Source of the DNA: a virus
Virus record (IMG/VR): IMGVR_UViG_3300022221_000011
Coordinates: 1 to 49,130 of that record
Length of the DNA stretch: 49,130 nucleotides
Direction: 5' to 3' (one strand)
Shown: piece after piece, positions 38,632 to 46,589 of the stretch
How the letters are laid out: each line of letters begins with the position of its first letter
How positions within the stretch are numbered: position 1 is the first letter of the stretch
The notes under the pieces: model-generated
Databases searched by the model: none
What the model saw: the letters and a program-made list of their open reading frames with translations, nothing else
What the model was told of the DNA's origin: nothing
Position numbers and translations under genes: made by a program

Positions 38632-38698
38632 CAATCTATTAATTTATTATTCCTTTATATTCAATAGCTTACAAGTTAATTCTATGATGTCTTAGAAC

Positions 38699-38715
38699 TT
38701 GGCACCGGCATTGCA
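38699..38715 (+). promoter_or_regulatory. Sigma-54 (RpoN) promoter of plus-strand operon
   Basis: TTGGCAC-CGGCA-TTGCA: GG and GC elements exactly 10 bp apart inside 16 of 17 consensus positions. Start expected near 38726, 26 bp before the first ATG. Confidence 0.65.
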
Positions 38716-38751
38716 TTTATATTAAGTAAAACGAAAGAGGAGGGAAACAAA

Positions 38752-39018
38752 ATGTTTAATAATGTTTTAACAGTAGGGAGGTATGATCCGAAATGGAAAA
38801 TCGAAACCCTAGATAAAAAGTTTAATATGTCTTTCAAGTACGAAGGGGAGGGGTATGTAAAAGAAAACCATGTTTATTTGTATTCTGCTTTTAAGTCTGG
38901 TAAGTGTTTTATAATTGCAATAGATGACGAAAATAGAATGTACAACCCAACGTCTAAGGGGAATCGTTTACTAGGGGATATTCACACAAAAAAAGAAATA
39001 ACACTTAAAGGACAATAA
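38752..39018 (+). CDS. Hypothetical protein, first gene of plus operon (88 aa)
   Basis: MFNNVLTVGRYDPKWKIETL, a beta-rich basic protein with one Cys. Strong GAGGAGGGAAAC ribosome site. Unrecognised. Confidence 0.6.
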   Translation: MFNNVLTVGRYDPKWKIETLDKKFNMSFKYEGEGYVKENHVYLYSAFKSGKCFIIAIDDENRMYNPTSKGNRLLGDIHTKKEITLKGQ

Positions 39019-39048
39019 GCAGGTGAACCAGGAAGGAGGTGAATTGTC

Positions 39049-39147
39049 ATGGTTAAAGTATTAAACAAGTACAATAAGGTTGATTATGTAAAAATGGAAC
39101 TGCTGAAGTATTTTATTGCAGCTGGGTATGTTGTAGCGGTTCTTTAA
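39049..39147 (+). CDS. Small peptide gene (32 aa)
   Basis: MVKVLNKYNKVDYVKMELLKY ending AAGYVVAVL; a perfect GGAAGGAGGTGAATTGTC leader supports translation. Amphipathic then hydrophobic C-terminus. Confidence 0.45.
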   Translation: MVKVLNKYNKVDYVKMELLKYFIAAGYVVAVL

Positions 39148-39173
39148 AACTTAAACTAATGGAGGGAAAGACA

Positions 39174-39575
39174 ATGGATGATTTAAGAGGGCAAGACGTG
39201 ATTGACAGCAGGGACGTAATAGAAAGGATTGAGGAGCTTGAAGGAATGCTCCCCGAAAACGTACATGAAGTATTGCCGGGAGATATGGAGGAGCTATCAG
39301 CTATTCAAGAAGAACTTGAGGCGCTAAAAAGCCTTGAAGCTGAAGCAGAATGCTCTCCTGACTGGAATTATGGAGAAACCTTAATTCTTGATACTTACTT
39401 CACGGAGTACATAGAGGAACTTATAGATGATTGCTACGAGATGCCAAAAGAGATTAATTCCGGGCAATGGCCTTATAGACATATGCACATCAATTATGAC
39501 GCTGCGGCAGACGATGCCATGCAAGACTACATGGAAGTAAACTTCGACGGATCAACGTACTATATAAGGGCTTAA
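39174..39575 (+). CDS. Hypothetical acidic protein (133 aa)
   Basis: Start MDDLRGQDVIDSRDVIERIEELEG behind GGAGGGAAAGAC. Strong antirestriction-like composition: RDVIERIEELE followed by LEALKSLEAEAE, then FTEYIEELIDDCYEMPKEI and YDAAADDAMQDYMEV with YYIRA at the end. This matches phage proteins often annotated as antirestriction/KlcA-neighbour types; the assignment is tentative. Confidence 0.6.
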   Translation: MDDLRGQDVIDSRDVIERIEELEGMLPENVHEVLPGDMEELSAIQEELEALKSLEAEAECSPDWNYGETLILDTYFTEYIEELIDDCYEMPKEINSGQWPYRHMHINYDAAADDAMQDYMEVNFDGSTYYIRA

Positions 39576-39581
39576 TCCCTT

Positions 39582-39613
39582 TCCCTGCGCATCTCTTAGG
39601 AGGTGCCCAGGGA
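39582..39613 (+). terminator. Stable hairpin, possible terminator
   Basis: 14-bp stem TCCCTGCGCATCTC/GAGGTGCCCAGGGA with a TTAG loop, ending 2 bp before the next -35. The T-run is weak, so termination is uncertain. Confidence 0.4.
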
Positions 39614-39615
39614 AT

Positions 39616-39644
39616 TTGACAAACTTCAACGGTTAATATATAAT
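39616..39644 (+). promoter_or_regulatory. Consensus sigma-70 promoter
   Basis: TTGACA (39616-39621), 17 bp, TATAAT (39639-39644): full consensus, driving 39670-40368 independently of the operon. Confidence 0.85.
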
Positions 39645-39669
39645 CCTCTAAAAACTTGGAGGTTTTACA

Positions 39670-40368
39670 ATGGGACGACCAACTACGCATGGATTGATAA
39701 ACACGCCAGCCTATAAATCATGGGAGGCAATGAAGCAAAGGTGCTTGAACAAAAACCATCCATCCTATAAGCATTATGGTGGAAGGGGTATTTTGATTTC
39801 TAACAGGTGGATCAATAGTTTTGAGAATTTCCTAGAAGATATGGGAGAGAGACCAGAAAACCGCTCCTTGGATAGAATAGATAATGACGGCAATTACACT
39901 CCCGAAAATTGCCGGTGGGCCACAACTTCGGAACAAGCTCTCAACAAAAGGACCAGCCGTTTATTTACGATTAATGGAGAGACAAAGACAATGCAAGAAC
40001 TATGCTCCATTTACAAGATACGAAGGAAAACAGTTTATAATCGACTTGGAAAAGGATGGACACCTCAAAGAGCTTTTACAGAAAAACCTGGACTGTGGAA
40101 GAAATCAAAAAGGAAAATCTGGCACAAAGTAGAGGACAGCACGCCAAGGCTATGCAATGATGAGGGATGGCGAAAAGAATCAGACATTGTTCTAATGTAT
40201 TCGTCTTGTGGCGCAATGTTTACGGGTATTTTTACGAAAAAATATGACGATTTCGATCCCGATGATGACTACCCGATAGAGATATATCAATATGGCCCCG
40301 ATTCTTACCAGATGACAGAGGGCTATGTGACACACTGGAGATATTTACCACCAAAACCAAAGGATTAA
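39670..40368 (+). CDS. HNH homing-type endonuclease fused to a DUF551-like domain
   Basis: Residues about 10-95: typical phage HNH pattern YKSWEAMKQRCLN, HYGGRGI, FENFLEDMGERP, SLDRIDNDGNYTPENCRWAT. Residues 100-140: NUMOD-like HTH (TKTMQELCSIYKIRRKTVYNRL). From about 155: WHKVEDSTP...VLMY...VTHWRYLPPKP, the DUF551 pattern. Probably a mobile endonuclease lodged at the start of a DUF551 gene. Has its own consensus promoter. Confidence 0.75.
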   Translation: MGRPTTHGLINTPAYKSWEAMKQRCLNKNHPSYKHYGGRGILISNRWINSFENFLEDMGERPENRSLDRIDNDGNYTPENCRWATTSEQALNKRTSRLFTINGETKTMQELCSIYKIRRKTVYNRLGKGWTPQRAFTEKPGLWKKSKRKIWHKVEDSTPRLCNDEGWRKESDIVLMYSSCGAMFTGIFTKKYDDFDPDDDYPIEIYQYGPDSYQMTEGYVTHWRYLPPKPKD

Positions 40369-40390
40369 AAACGAAAGGAGGGAATGAAAA

Positions 40391-40600
40391 ATGATTATGA
40401 GATACGGAATGCGAAGCGAAAAGAACAACGTACTTGTTGAAGTAGAAAGAAACGAGAAAGGCAAACAATTTTTAATTGATATTAGGAGACTCGACAAGAG
40501 ATTTAAGGGTTGCCGTATTATAGAGTATTTCCAAGCTAGACCAAACGAAATTACACTAAATCAAATCACATATATTTATGTCACAAAAGGAGGTGATTAG
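40391..40600 (+). CDS. Hypothetical basic protein (69 aa)
   Basis: MIMRYGMRSEKNNVLVEVERN, a beta/alpha mixed basic protein, behind AAAGGAGGGAATG. Unrecognised. Confidence 0.5.
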   Translation: MIMRYGMRSEKNNVLVEVERNEKGKQFLIDIRRLDKRFKGCRIIEYFQARPNEITLNQITYIYVTKGGD

Positions 40601-40601
40601 A

Positions 40602-40907
40602 ATGCACACTAAAGGACCGTGGTACGCAAGCGAGAGCTTCAATATTCACGAGCAACGCATAGTTGCAGACGAAGAGACCGGGCAAACGATAGCAATTGTT
40701 TACGGGCGGGGCAGCTATGAAGAGAGGATAGACGAAACAAGAGCCAATGCCCACCTTATAGCAGCTGCACCGGAACTATTGGAAGCGCTTAAAAAGGCCG
40801 TGTCATTGATCGAGGGTGTAGCAAGCGAGACCCCAATGGAAAGGTTTTACCAAAGCCAAGCCGATAGCCTGCAAGAGGTTATCAACAAAGCAGAAGGCAA
40901 GGGGTGA
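40602..40907 (+). CDS. KGPW-type phage protein, copy 1 (101 aa)
   Basis: Begins MHTKGPWYASESFNIH, then IVADEETGQTIAIV, ETRANAHLIAAAPELLEALK. This is the widespread phage family starting MxxTPGPW with the ANAxLIAAAPELLEAL motif. Role unknown. RBS AAAAGGAGGTGATTAGA overlaps the previous stop. Paralogue at 40993-41286. Confidence 0.75.
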   Translation: MHTKGPWYASESFNIHEQRIVADEETGQTIAIVYGRGSYEERIDETRANAHLIAAAPELLEALKKAVSLIEGVASETPMERFYQSQADSLQEVINKAEGKG

Positions 40908-40992
40908 CTAGGGGGTGTATTGAGAAAACGCCCTGTAGGGCATTCTCGAAAGCCTGAAACGTAAAAACAGCATATAGAAAGGAGGTGCTAAA

Positions 40993-41286
40993 ATGTATAC
41001 CAAGGGACCGTGGAGAGTTAAGGGCTATTCAGAGGGGCCAAGGGTTACGATTGAATCAGAAAAAGATTGTATTGCCACTGTCTGGGAAAACAAAGAGGCG
41101 TCCAGGTGGATGGAAACCTTATCCAATGCCCAACTAATGGCGGCGGCACCCGAATTACTGGAGGGATTAAAATACCTCCTTCAATCTTATCGGGCAGACT
41201 TTCGCGCTATCACTGGCGGCGAGCTTAATCAAACCGAAGCAGTAAAGAAAGCTTTGAATGCCATAAACAAGGCAGAGGGTAACTAA
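40993..41286 (+). CDS. KGPW-type phage protein, copy 2 (97 aa)
   Basis: MYTKGPWRVKGYSEGP and SNAQLMAAAPELLEGLKYLL; same family as 40602-40907 but clearly diverged, so an old tandem duplication. RBS AAAGGAGGTGCTAAA. A hairpin (GCCCT/AGGGC) lies in the gap between the two copies. Confidence 0.75.
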   Translation: MYTKGPWRVKGYSEGPRVTIESEKDCIATVWENKEASRWMETLSNAQLMAAAPELLEGLKYLLQSYRADFRAITGGELNQTEAVKKALNAINKAEGN

Positions 41287-41320
41287 AACCGTATAGCATT
41301 TTCAACCGGAGAGTAGGCAG

Positions 41321-41368
41321 TCAAGGCAATTAAAGGCTTCAAAACTAATAAAGGAGGGTAAAAAAATG
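41321..41368 (+). repeat. Repeated gene leader, copy 1
   Basis: GTCAAGGCAATTAAA...AAAACTAATAAAGGAGGGTAA, almost identical to 41766-41816; both end at an ATG. Confidence 0.7.
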
Positions 41369-41722
41369 AACGCAAATATAATAAGGGAAATGATGAACAA
41401 GTACAACGAGGCTAAAATTAAATGGATGGCTAAATATGGGACTGAATTTGGCTTTGATGCTTGGTATACGAATCAGGTGATAACAGGTGATAAAATTAAT
41501 GGGATAGAGCCAAGGGGATGCCCGTTACCTGGAAATTGTGCCTGCGTTGATCCGGCTCAAATAGATATGACGGTTTTGTATAATCGGGAACTAGCTAGGG
41601 CAGAGGCATTGCGAAATATGTTGTATGATCTTGTACATCATAAAGACACTAGGGGGCACAGTTTATATGGTGCTACCATTAAATGCCTCAATGAAAATAA
41701 ATTGATACCTCCCAAACCATGA
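41366..41722 (+). CDS. Hypothetical protein (118 aa)
   Basis: Helical start (NIIREMMNKYNEAKIKW), centre with CPLPGNCACVD (three Cys), helical end. Unrecognised. Confidence 0.55.
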   Translation: MNANIIREMMNKYNEAKIKWMAKYGTEFGFDAWYTNQVITGDKINGIEPRGCPLPGNCACVDPAQIDMTVLYNRELARAEALRNMLYDLVHHKDTRGHSLYGATIKCLNENKLIPPKP

Positions 41723-41765
41723 AAGGAAGGGGCGAAAGCCTCTCTTATTTGGTTGAATAATGGGT

Positions 41766-41816
41766 AGTCAAGGCAATTAAAAGGTTTTAAAACTAATAAA
41801 GGAGGGTAAGAAAATG
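41766..41816 (+). repeat. Repeated gene leader, copy 2
   Basis: Second copy of the 41321-41368 leader before 41814-42017. Confidence 0.7.
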
Positions 41817-42017
41817 TATATAGCAAAAGGTAATACTTATCAAGCAAAGGACGCTCTGAATAAGATAGGATTCGTTTGGAATAGAGAGGCGAAAAGGTGG
41901 GAAAGCGATAAGCCTGATTTTGAGGCATGGGAGAAAAAATATTGCAACCCGACATGGAACGGCAGGAGAGCTGCCAGGATCAATATCGAAGCTAACATTA
42001 CTTTCGAGCAAATATGA
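41814..42017 (+). CDS. Small protein (67 aa) resembling GFVWNREAKRW phage proteins
   Basis: MYIAKGNTYQAKDALNKIGFVWNREAKRWE: the phrase 'GFxWnxxxKxW' recurs in small DNA-associated phage and plasmid proteins. The second half is basic. Function unknown. Confidence 0.55.
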   Translation: MYIAKGNTYQAKDALNKIGFVWNREAKRWESDKPDFEAWEKKYCNPTWNGRRAARINIEANITFEQI

Positions 42018-42034
42018 GCAAAGAGGAGGGTAAA

Positions 42035-42205
42035 ATGAAAACCATAAGTAAGTATCATTCGTCAGTATCAAGGAAGGGGTTGGATATAATGTGCCCTAAA
42101 TGTGGGCAAGGGTCTACTGTTTATCATCTCGCATGGAATACCTCGATTTGTCAAAGGTGTGGCAAAGAAGTTAAGAAAACGGAATATATCAAGAGGGAGG
42201 TTTAA
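42035..42205 (+). CDS. Zinc-ribbon protein (56 aa)
   Basis: MKTISKYHSS, then CPKCGQGS and CQRCGKEVKK: classic four-Cys ribbon. GGAGGGTAAA before this ATG; an upstream ATG at 42014 overlaps the previous stop and is possible. Confidence 0.6.
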   Translation: MKTISKYHSSVSRKGLDIMCPKCGQGSTVYHLAWNTSICQRCGKEVKKTEYIKREV

Positions 42206-42367
42206 ATGATTAAAATATACTACAAGGGAAAGATTTTATTCTGTATGCCGGACTTCGTAACACCTGTTCAGCTCTTTGTAGCCTGTAAGATCATGCAAGA
42301 GAAATTAAACCTGCCTGACGGCAATCTTGCTTTCAGGCGGGGGGATTGTATCAAAATAAAAGAATAA
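42206..42367 (+). CDS. Small hypothetical protein (53 aa)
   Basis: MIKIYYKGKILFCMPDFVTPVQLFVACK; beta start then helix; GGGAGGTTTAA upstream. Unrecognised. Confidence 0.5.
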   Translation: MIKIYYKGKILFCMPDFVTPVQLFVACKIMQEKLNLPDGNLAFRRGDCIKIKE

Positions 42368-42378
42368 AGGGGGTATTT

Positions 42379-42591
42379 ATGTCAAGAGGAAATCATCCCT
42401 GGAGGAACAACAGGGTAAATAAGTTTCCTAAAAGTCCAAAGGGCGATACAAGGACATTTAGGGAGAAAATATGTCTTAATTGCAAGCGTACTTATCGCCC
42501 AACTAACGGAAGGCAATTATACTGCAAGGAATGCCGGGCTATAAGATATGCTGATGATCTGCTGGAATCTTTAGGTGATAGTGCCTATTAA
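42379..42591 (+). CDS. Zinc-finger protein (70 aa)
   Basis: MSRGNHPWRNNRVNKF, basic, then CLNCKRTY and YCKECRAI: four-Cys zinc site. Likely nucleic-acid binding. Common form in phage accessory genes. Confidence 0.6.
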   Translation: MSRGNHPWRNNRVNKFPKSPKGDTRTFREKICLNCKRTYRPTNGRQLYCKECRAIRYADDLLESLGDSAY

Positions 42592-42635
42592 ATGTCTGAT
42601 GAATATTACAGGAGAGATAAGGAAGAGAGGGAAAT

Positions 42636-42842
42636 ATGTATATGATCTGTAATTTTCAACGGCTACTTAAAGAAAGAAGTCCACATTATAAAATTGGCGA
42701 TATAGTTTTTGCAGAAAAAGAGCCATTAGATAAGCCGTTTATATCTCACGGCATATGCAAGGATTGCTTCAAAATATCTATGGCGGATATCGACAGAGAT
42801 GAACTCAAGGAAATACAAGACGAAGGGAGGGAAACCGTATGA
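42636..42842 (+). CDS. Hypothetical protein (68 aa)
   Basis: MYMICNFQRLLKERSPHYKIGDIVF, then HGICKDCFKIS and an acidic end; one Cys pair. Unrecognised. Confidence 0.5.
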   Translation: MYMICNFQRLLKERSPHYKIGDIVFAEKEPLDKPFISHGICKDCFKISMADIDRDELKEIQDEGRETV

Positions 42843-42898
42843 GTCTTTTAATCGTAACAGTAGTCATATGGGTTGCTTATGAAATCCTCTTTGGCTGA
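42839..42898 (+). CDS. Membrane micro-ORF (19 aa)
   Basis: MSLLIVTVVIWVAYEILFG in an ATGA overlap with the previous gene; a single hydrophobic helix. Confidence 0.4.
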   Translation: MSLLIVTVVIWVAYEILFG

Positions 42899-43067
42899 GT
42901 ATAAGGAATGTAGTAGAGGCGAGAAGCCTAAAATGCGGTTCAGAACGTCGAGGATTGCGCTCAAGGCCATTTCTCGAATGAAGAAGGCTGGTAGACCGTA
43001 TGAAACTTTAACCGCCTATAAATGCCGATTCTGTGATTATTGGCATATAGGCAATAGGAGGAACTAA
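42879..43067 (+). CDS. Small zinc-finger phage protein (62 aa)
   Basis: MKSSLAEYKECSRGEKPKMRF, AISRMKKAGRPYETLTAYKCRFCDYWHIG: Cx2C with a following His, as in small phage proteins that bind nucleic acid. Overlaps the micro-ORF. Confidence 0.55.
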   Translation: MKSSLAEYKECSRGEKPKMRFRTSRIALKAISRMKKAGRPYETLTAYKCRFCDYWHIGNRRN

Positions 43068-43240
43068 TGGAGCGTAAAAAGATCATCCCAGGTTGGTATA
43101 TTTGGGAGCGATGGAATACAGCCTTAATCATGAGGGCTAGGCGTGCAGGATATACAAGTACACAACAATTCATTTTGCGTATTATAGAAGATGTGATATG
43201 CGGTAAAATAAGGATAGAGAGGGAGGACAAAAATGATTAA
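43067..43240 (+). CDS. Small basic hypothetical protein (57 aa)
   Basis: MERKKIIPGWYIWERWNTALI, then a basic helix and DKND; ATAGGAGGAACTA upstream and TAATG overlap. Confidence 0.5.
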   Translation: MERKKIIPGWYIWERWNTALIMRARRAGYTSTQQFILRIIEDVICGKIRIEREDKND

Positions 43241-43397
43241 CCTACTCAAATTGATCGGCTCTATACTGGTAATCGTATTGATGTTTTACATGCAAGGCTG
43301 CACCATAAAGATTAACTGCAAGGAAGTTGATTCTATTAACTTCTATAATGGAGAGGAGACGACAGAAGAAATACCCGTAAGTTATAAAGGGGCTTAA
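43233..43397 (+). CDS. Lipoprotein (54 aa), last gene of plus operon
   Basis: MINLLKLIGSILVIVLMFYMQGC: signal helix and lipobox with Cys 23, then a short acidic mature part. Overlaps the previous gene in another frame. An outer-membrane lipoprotein could act in exclusion or as an extra spanin part (inference). Confidence 0.55.
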   Translation: MINLLKLIGSILVIVLMFYMQGCTIKINCKEVDSINFYNGEETTEEIPVSYKGA

Positions 43398-43415
43398 AAA
43401 GCCCCTTGTTTTTTA
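43387..43415 (+). terminator. Intrinsic terminator of plus operon
   Basis: AAGGGGC/GCCCCTT stem with a 7-nt loop, then TTGTTTTTT, overlapping the last codons of 43233-43397. Confidence 0.85.
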
Positions 43416-43463
43416 TTGTTCCCGAACATTGTTTCGGTAACATAGGATAAGTGCTTGATTATA

Positions 43464-43676
43464 TTAATTCTTCCAATGTCCTACTTGCTTCAACCCCTTA
43501 GTTAATCGCTCTTTGTATCTATCCAAACCTTTAATAGTAAAGTTGTCGGTGAGTTCTTTTTCAAGTGATTCGTACGCTTCGGGGTATTCAGTTTTTAGCT
43601 TAGTTATTCCACCCTTAATGTATCCTTCATTTATCTCACATATCACCTTATGGCTATACTCGTCTATTTGTCCCAT
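43464..43676 (-). CDS. Hypothetical protein (70 aa)
   Basis: MGQIDEYSHKVICEINEGYIKG, wholly helical and charged. Overlaps the helicase gene by 13 nt. Unrecognised. Confidence 0.5.
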   Translation of the reverse strand: MGQIDEYSHKVICEINEGYIKGGITKLKTEYPEAYESLEKELTDNFTIKGLDRYKERLTKGLKQVGHWKN

Positions 43677-44791
43677 GCAAACCTATCCTCCTTTTTTCTT
43701 GAATTTGCCCAAATTTGCTGCTCTATGGTTACTATCTCTTGACCGGCTCTCTTCTCCTTAACTACCTTACCCCATCCACTAGCCTTAATCAATCTACCAC
43801 CGTTGCCAAATTCATAATTACAAGCCAAACCGTCTATATTGCATTCCTCCTCTACAGGGTCTTTAAGTTTATTGATTTGAAGTATCTTGTTATCAAGGGT
43901 AACGGCCAGTGCAGCTTTTTCTATAGTGCCGTGCCCACCTTTACCAAACGTACTACCTGGGCTTTTCTGTAGTAAGATAATGGCTATGCCTTCGTTCAGC
44001 TTATCAAATATAGCCTCGATCTGTCCACTTACCTTCCAAGCTTCGTCGTGTATCTCAAGGAAGTCTATAATATTAAGTCCGTCAGGTTCTATCACATCAC
44101 CGAAGTTTCTTGACCTGCTTATAAACTCTACCTGCCTGGCCTTATCTTCCCTGAATTTAAAATTCTTTAGCCTACGCCTAAGATTAGAAGGCGACCACTC
44201 TGAGGCACAATATCTTATCTTGAACGCCTCACAGTTCTTCTCGGCCACCTCTAAGGTGAATCCGCTCTTGCCTTGATTAGATACACCGGCTACCATTATG
44301 ATTGATTTACGGGGTATATTAACCTTGTCATGTAGATCAAAGGGAAGTTGTATAGGCAATACATCATCATCTGCCTCCCACCAGTTAATAACATTAAGCT
44401 CTTTATTAACCTTCCTGTATCTACCGTTTACCTTCTCATCCTTCTCAAGTACACCCTTATCACAAAACCGTAGTATGGCAACCCTAATGGCCGTCTTGTC
44501 TTTAGCATCGATAGCATGGAGTTCGTGATAACATTGTTGTAGAGAGAAATAACCAGAAGTACCGCCAATCCATTCCTCTACCTCATGGCTCCAGCTTATA
44601 CTGGTATTACCATCTATTGCCAATTCACAAATATCGTTAGCAAGAGACTCTACTTCTTTTGGTTTTGAATCAGGAGAGGCAAATTTGATAGACTTACAAA
44701 TTCGCTTGAATAGGTTTTCTTTAGGATAACCACCCTTAATAAGGCAATAGGCCAGAAATACTAACTCTGTTTTGTCTTTTTCTTTTAACAT
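43664..44791 (-). CDS. Replication ATPase of the RecA/DnaB-helicase type (375 aa)
   Basis: N-terminal ~140 residues form a helical/winged domain (YHELHAIDAKDKTAIRVAILRFC), then a RecA core: Walker A GVSNQGKSG (about 168), EWSPSNLRRRL, a GLNIIDFLEIHD strand, IAIILLQKS as Walker B region. Resembles AAA_25/DnaB-like phage helicases. Lies just downstream of the origin-like region. Confidence 0.7.
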   Translation of the reverse strand: MLKEKDKTELVFLAYCLIKGGYPKENLFKRICKSIKFASPDSKPKEVESLANDICELAIDGNTSISWSHEVEEWIGGTSGYFSLQQCYHELHAIDAKDKTAIRVAILRFCDKGVLEKDEKVNGRYRKVNKELNVINWWEADDDVLPIQLPFDLHDKVNIPRKSIIMVAGVSNQGKSGFTLEVAEKNCEAFKIRYCASEWSPSNLRRRLKNFKFREDKARQVEFISRSRNFGDVIEPDGLNIIDFLEIHDEAWKVSGQIEAIFDKLNEGIAIILLQKSPGSTFGKGGHGTIEKAALAVTLDNKILQINKLKDPVEEECNIDGLACNYEFGNGGRLIKASGWGKVVKEKRAGQEIVTIEQQIWANSRKKEDRFAWDK

Positions 44792-44844
44792 AAAAAGACC
44801 GCCGCCTTGCCTGACACCAATTCTAGCATACTTCTTGCCCCCTG

Positions 44845-44990
44845 TAAATAAAAAAATTAATATCTATTATTTTCAATTACTTGCCCTGTGGATAACTTTA
44901 TGGACAATATGTGGATAACTATAGTTGTTACAAGATAGTAACATGAAAGTTACAATATGTTACATGGATACTCAATTTGTTACATCGCGT
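44845..44990. other. Putative replication origin
   Basis: AT-rich stretch 44848-44880, two perfect DnaA boxes (TGTGGATAA at 44887-44895 and 44910-44918), then at least eight GTTAC or inverse repeats from about 44926 to 45015, running into the end of the HNH gene. Typical of an iteron-plus-DnaA origin. Confidence 0.6.
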
Positions 44991-45283
44991 TACTTGTTGT
45001 TACATCCTGTTACAGCGGCTTCAGATAACGCTTTAATTATGCGCATATAGGCATCAACTATTTTTTCATCAGGGCTAGCTCCGCAATGGCAATCTTCACA
45101 TAAAGTTGTAAGCGCAGATTCATCGTAGTCCCAAGGTTCCGTATTTGGAGTGTAATACTTATGGTGTACGTGAAGAGTCTTGACGCCTGAATAGCATTCT
45201 GAGCATACCCACGCATCACGTTCCAATATCTGTAGACGCTTCTTTTGCCATCGTGGGTCTTTCAGTTTTTCAGAATATGTCAT
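44990..45283 (-). CDS. HNH endonuclease (97 aa)
   Basis: DPRWQKKRLQILERDAWVCSECYSG, HVHHKYYTPNTEPWDY, LTTLCEDCH: complete HNH with two Cys pairs and the HxHH site. Small stand-alone HNH beside replication genes, as in many phages. Its 3' end carries origin repeats. Confidence 0.85.
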   Translation of the reverse strand: MTYSEKLKDPRWQKKRLQILERDAWVCSECYSGVKTLHVHHKYYTPNTEPWDYDESALTTLCEDCHCGASPDEKIVDAYMRIIKALSEAAVTGCNNK

Positions 45284-45342
45284 CTTGCCTCCTTAATAAC
45301 TTCTTAATACTGCCCACCTGTAAAGATGAGCAGGTTAAAAAG

Positions 45343-45708
45343 TTATTTCAGCTTTTTAACAATTACTTCTGTTATCGCCTCTCCCAAGACAGTATGGTCG
45401 AGGATAAAATCACGGTTATCATTAAAGAAGTAATCTAATTCTCTTTCAATTACTCCATCAATATTTTTCTCAAATTGCTTACCGAAGTCTTTTTTATTTT
45501 TTATTGCTTCTACTATTTTGGCCGTAAGGTGCTCATTTACTTCTTTCTGTACTATCTTGGTTAGAGATAAACCAGAAAGAAGCTCCCTGACCTTGATATC
45601 ACCTATATTGGCTATCAAGTGAGCAACCAAAGCATCTTTTATCTTCTCCTTGTCCTCCTTTCCCATTAGTGGTAGTAACATCGTTGCTAGCGTATTAATG
45701 TCGTTCAT
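45343..45708 (-). CDS. Hypothetical replication-block protein (121 aa)
   Basis: All-helical: MNDINTLATMLLPLMGKEDKEKI, LLSGLSLTKIVQKEVNEHL. RBS AAGGAGGAAAG. No family recognised. Might be a small adaptor. Confidence 0.5.
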   Translation of the reverse strand: MNDINTLATMLLPLMGKEDKEKIKDALVAHLIANIGDIKVRELLSGLSLTKIVQKEVNEHLTAKIVEAIKNKKDFGKQFEKNIDGVIERELDYFFNDNRDFILDHTVLGEAITEVIVKKLK

Positions 45709-45773
45709 TCTTTCCTCCTTGTTTAGTTGTTTTATTCCTTATGTAGGGCTATCCAGTTACCGTTTTTCAAGGG

Positions 45774-45959
45774 CTACTCATCCTCCTTAATGGATTGTTG
45801 GTATAGTCTACCCTTATCTATTCTCTCTCCAGTATCAGCATTGTATAGCTCGATACCAGGCAGATTAAATAAATGCCGATGTGATTCTTTTTGGCTAAGA
45901 GGGAACGACCCCATTCTTTTGCCGTCTGCAAATATTATGATTTGGACTTGCTTTGACAT
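45774..45959 (-). CDS. Hypothetical protein (61 aa)
   Basis: MSKQVQIIIFADGKRMGSFPLSQ, beta-rich then acidic; CAGGAGGTGTCCA before ATG. Confidence 0.5.
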   Translation of the reverse strand: MSKQVQIIIFADGKRMGSFPLSQKESHRHLFNLPGIELYNADTGERIDKGRLYQQSIKEDE

Positions 45960-46108
45960 TGGACACCTCCTGTTAAGGTTATGTGAAGAAGCTAAGAGGG
46001 GAGATAACGTAACAGGCGCTATCTATTACCGGCGGCCCACCGAACCCTCATAAGCCAATTTGAATTATTGTATAATAGTAAATAAACATGCATTATACAA
46101 GAAAAAAG

Positions 46109-46276
46109 TTAACCGCAATCAATCCAATATGAAGCCATTATAGACACTACCCATATATACATGAGGCCAACTATCAATGTTGCCGCTAAATGGCGTATAT
46201 GCCCATCCTCGTAAGCGTGAGGCAGGGTTTCAGGTGCAAATAGTTTGTTGTAGATATGCTCTGTGTCTTTATCCAT
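46109..46276 (-). CDS. Small membrane protein (55 aa)
   Basis: Start MDKDTEHIYNKLF; a soluble charged N-half then one helix (LAATLIVGLMYIWVVSIMASYW). Overlaps the HNH gene by 8 nt. Confidence 0.5.
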   Translation of the reverse strand: MDKDTEHIYNKLFAPETLPHAYEDGHIRHLAATLIVGLMYIWVVSIMASYWIDCG

Positions 46277-46589
46277 CCAGTATCTTCCTTTTAATATGTT
46301 CCTCATCATGGCAATCGGGACAAAGGACTTCAAGCATAGAAGGGTCACAAAGTATTTCCTTGCATATCAAGTCGATTACTTCATTCCACACCTCTATTCC
46401 ACCAGAACGGTGATGAACCTCAACCTTCTGCTCCCTTCCCTTGGCTTTACTCTGCTTTACCCCGCAATTTTCACAACAATATCCAGCATTCTTTAAAGCT
46501 GCCGCACGCTCTCTGCTCCTTAGGTATAGGCTTCGTATTGCCGCCCTCACTTTACTCCTTGGTGTTCCTGTTAGCCGCTTACCCATCAA
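46269..46589 (-). CDS. HNH endonuclease (106 aa)
   Basis: GYCCENCGVKQSKAKGREQKVEVHHRSGG, LICKEILCDPSMLEVLCPDCHDEEH: HNH fold with four Cys and an EVHH site, basic N-terminus. Common phage type. Second of three HNH genes in this genome. Confidence 0.85.
   Translation of the reverse strand: MMGKRLTGTPRSKVRAAIRSLYLRSRERAAALKNAGYCCENCGVKQSKAKGREQKVEVHHRSGGIEVWNEVIDLICKEILCDPSMLEVLCPDCHDEEHIKRKILDG

Noticed and set aside
42593-42646. Seventeen-codon ORF starting MSDEYYRRDKEE
   Set aside because: No ribosome-binding site and mostly overlaps the leader of 42636-42842; too little support.
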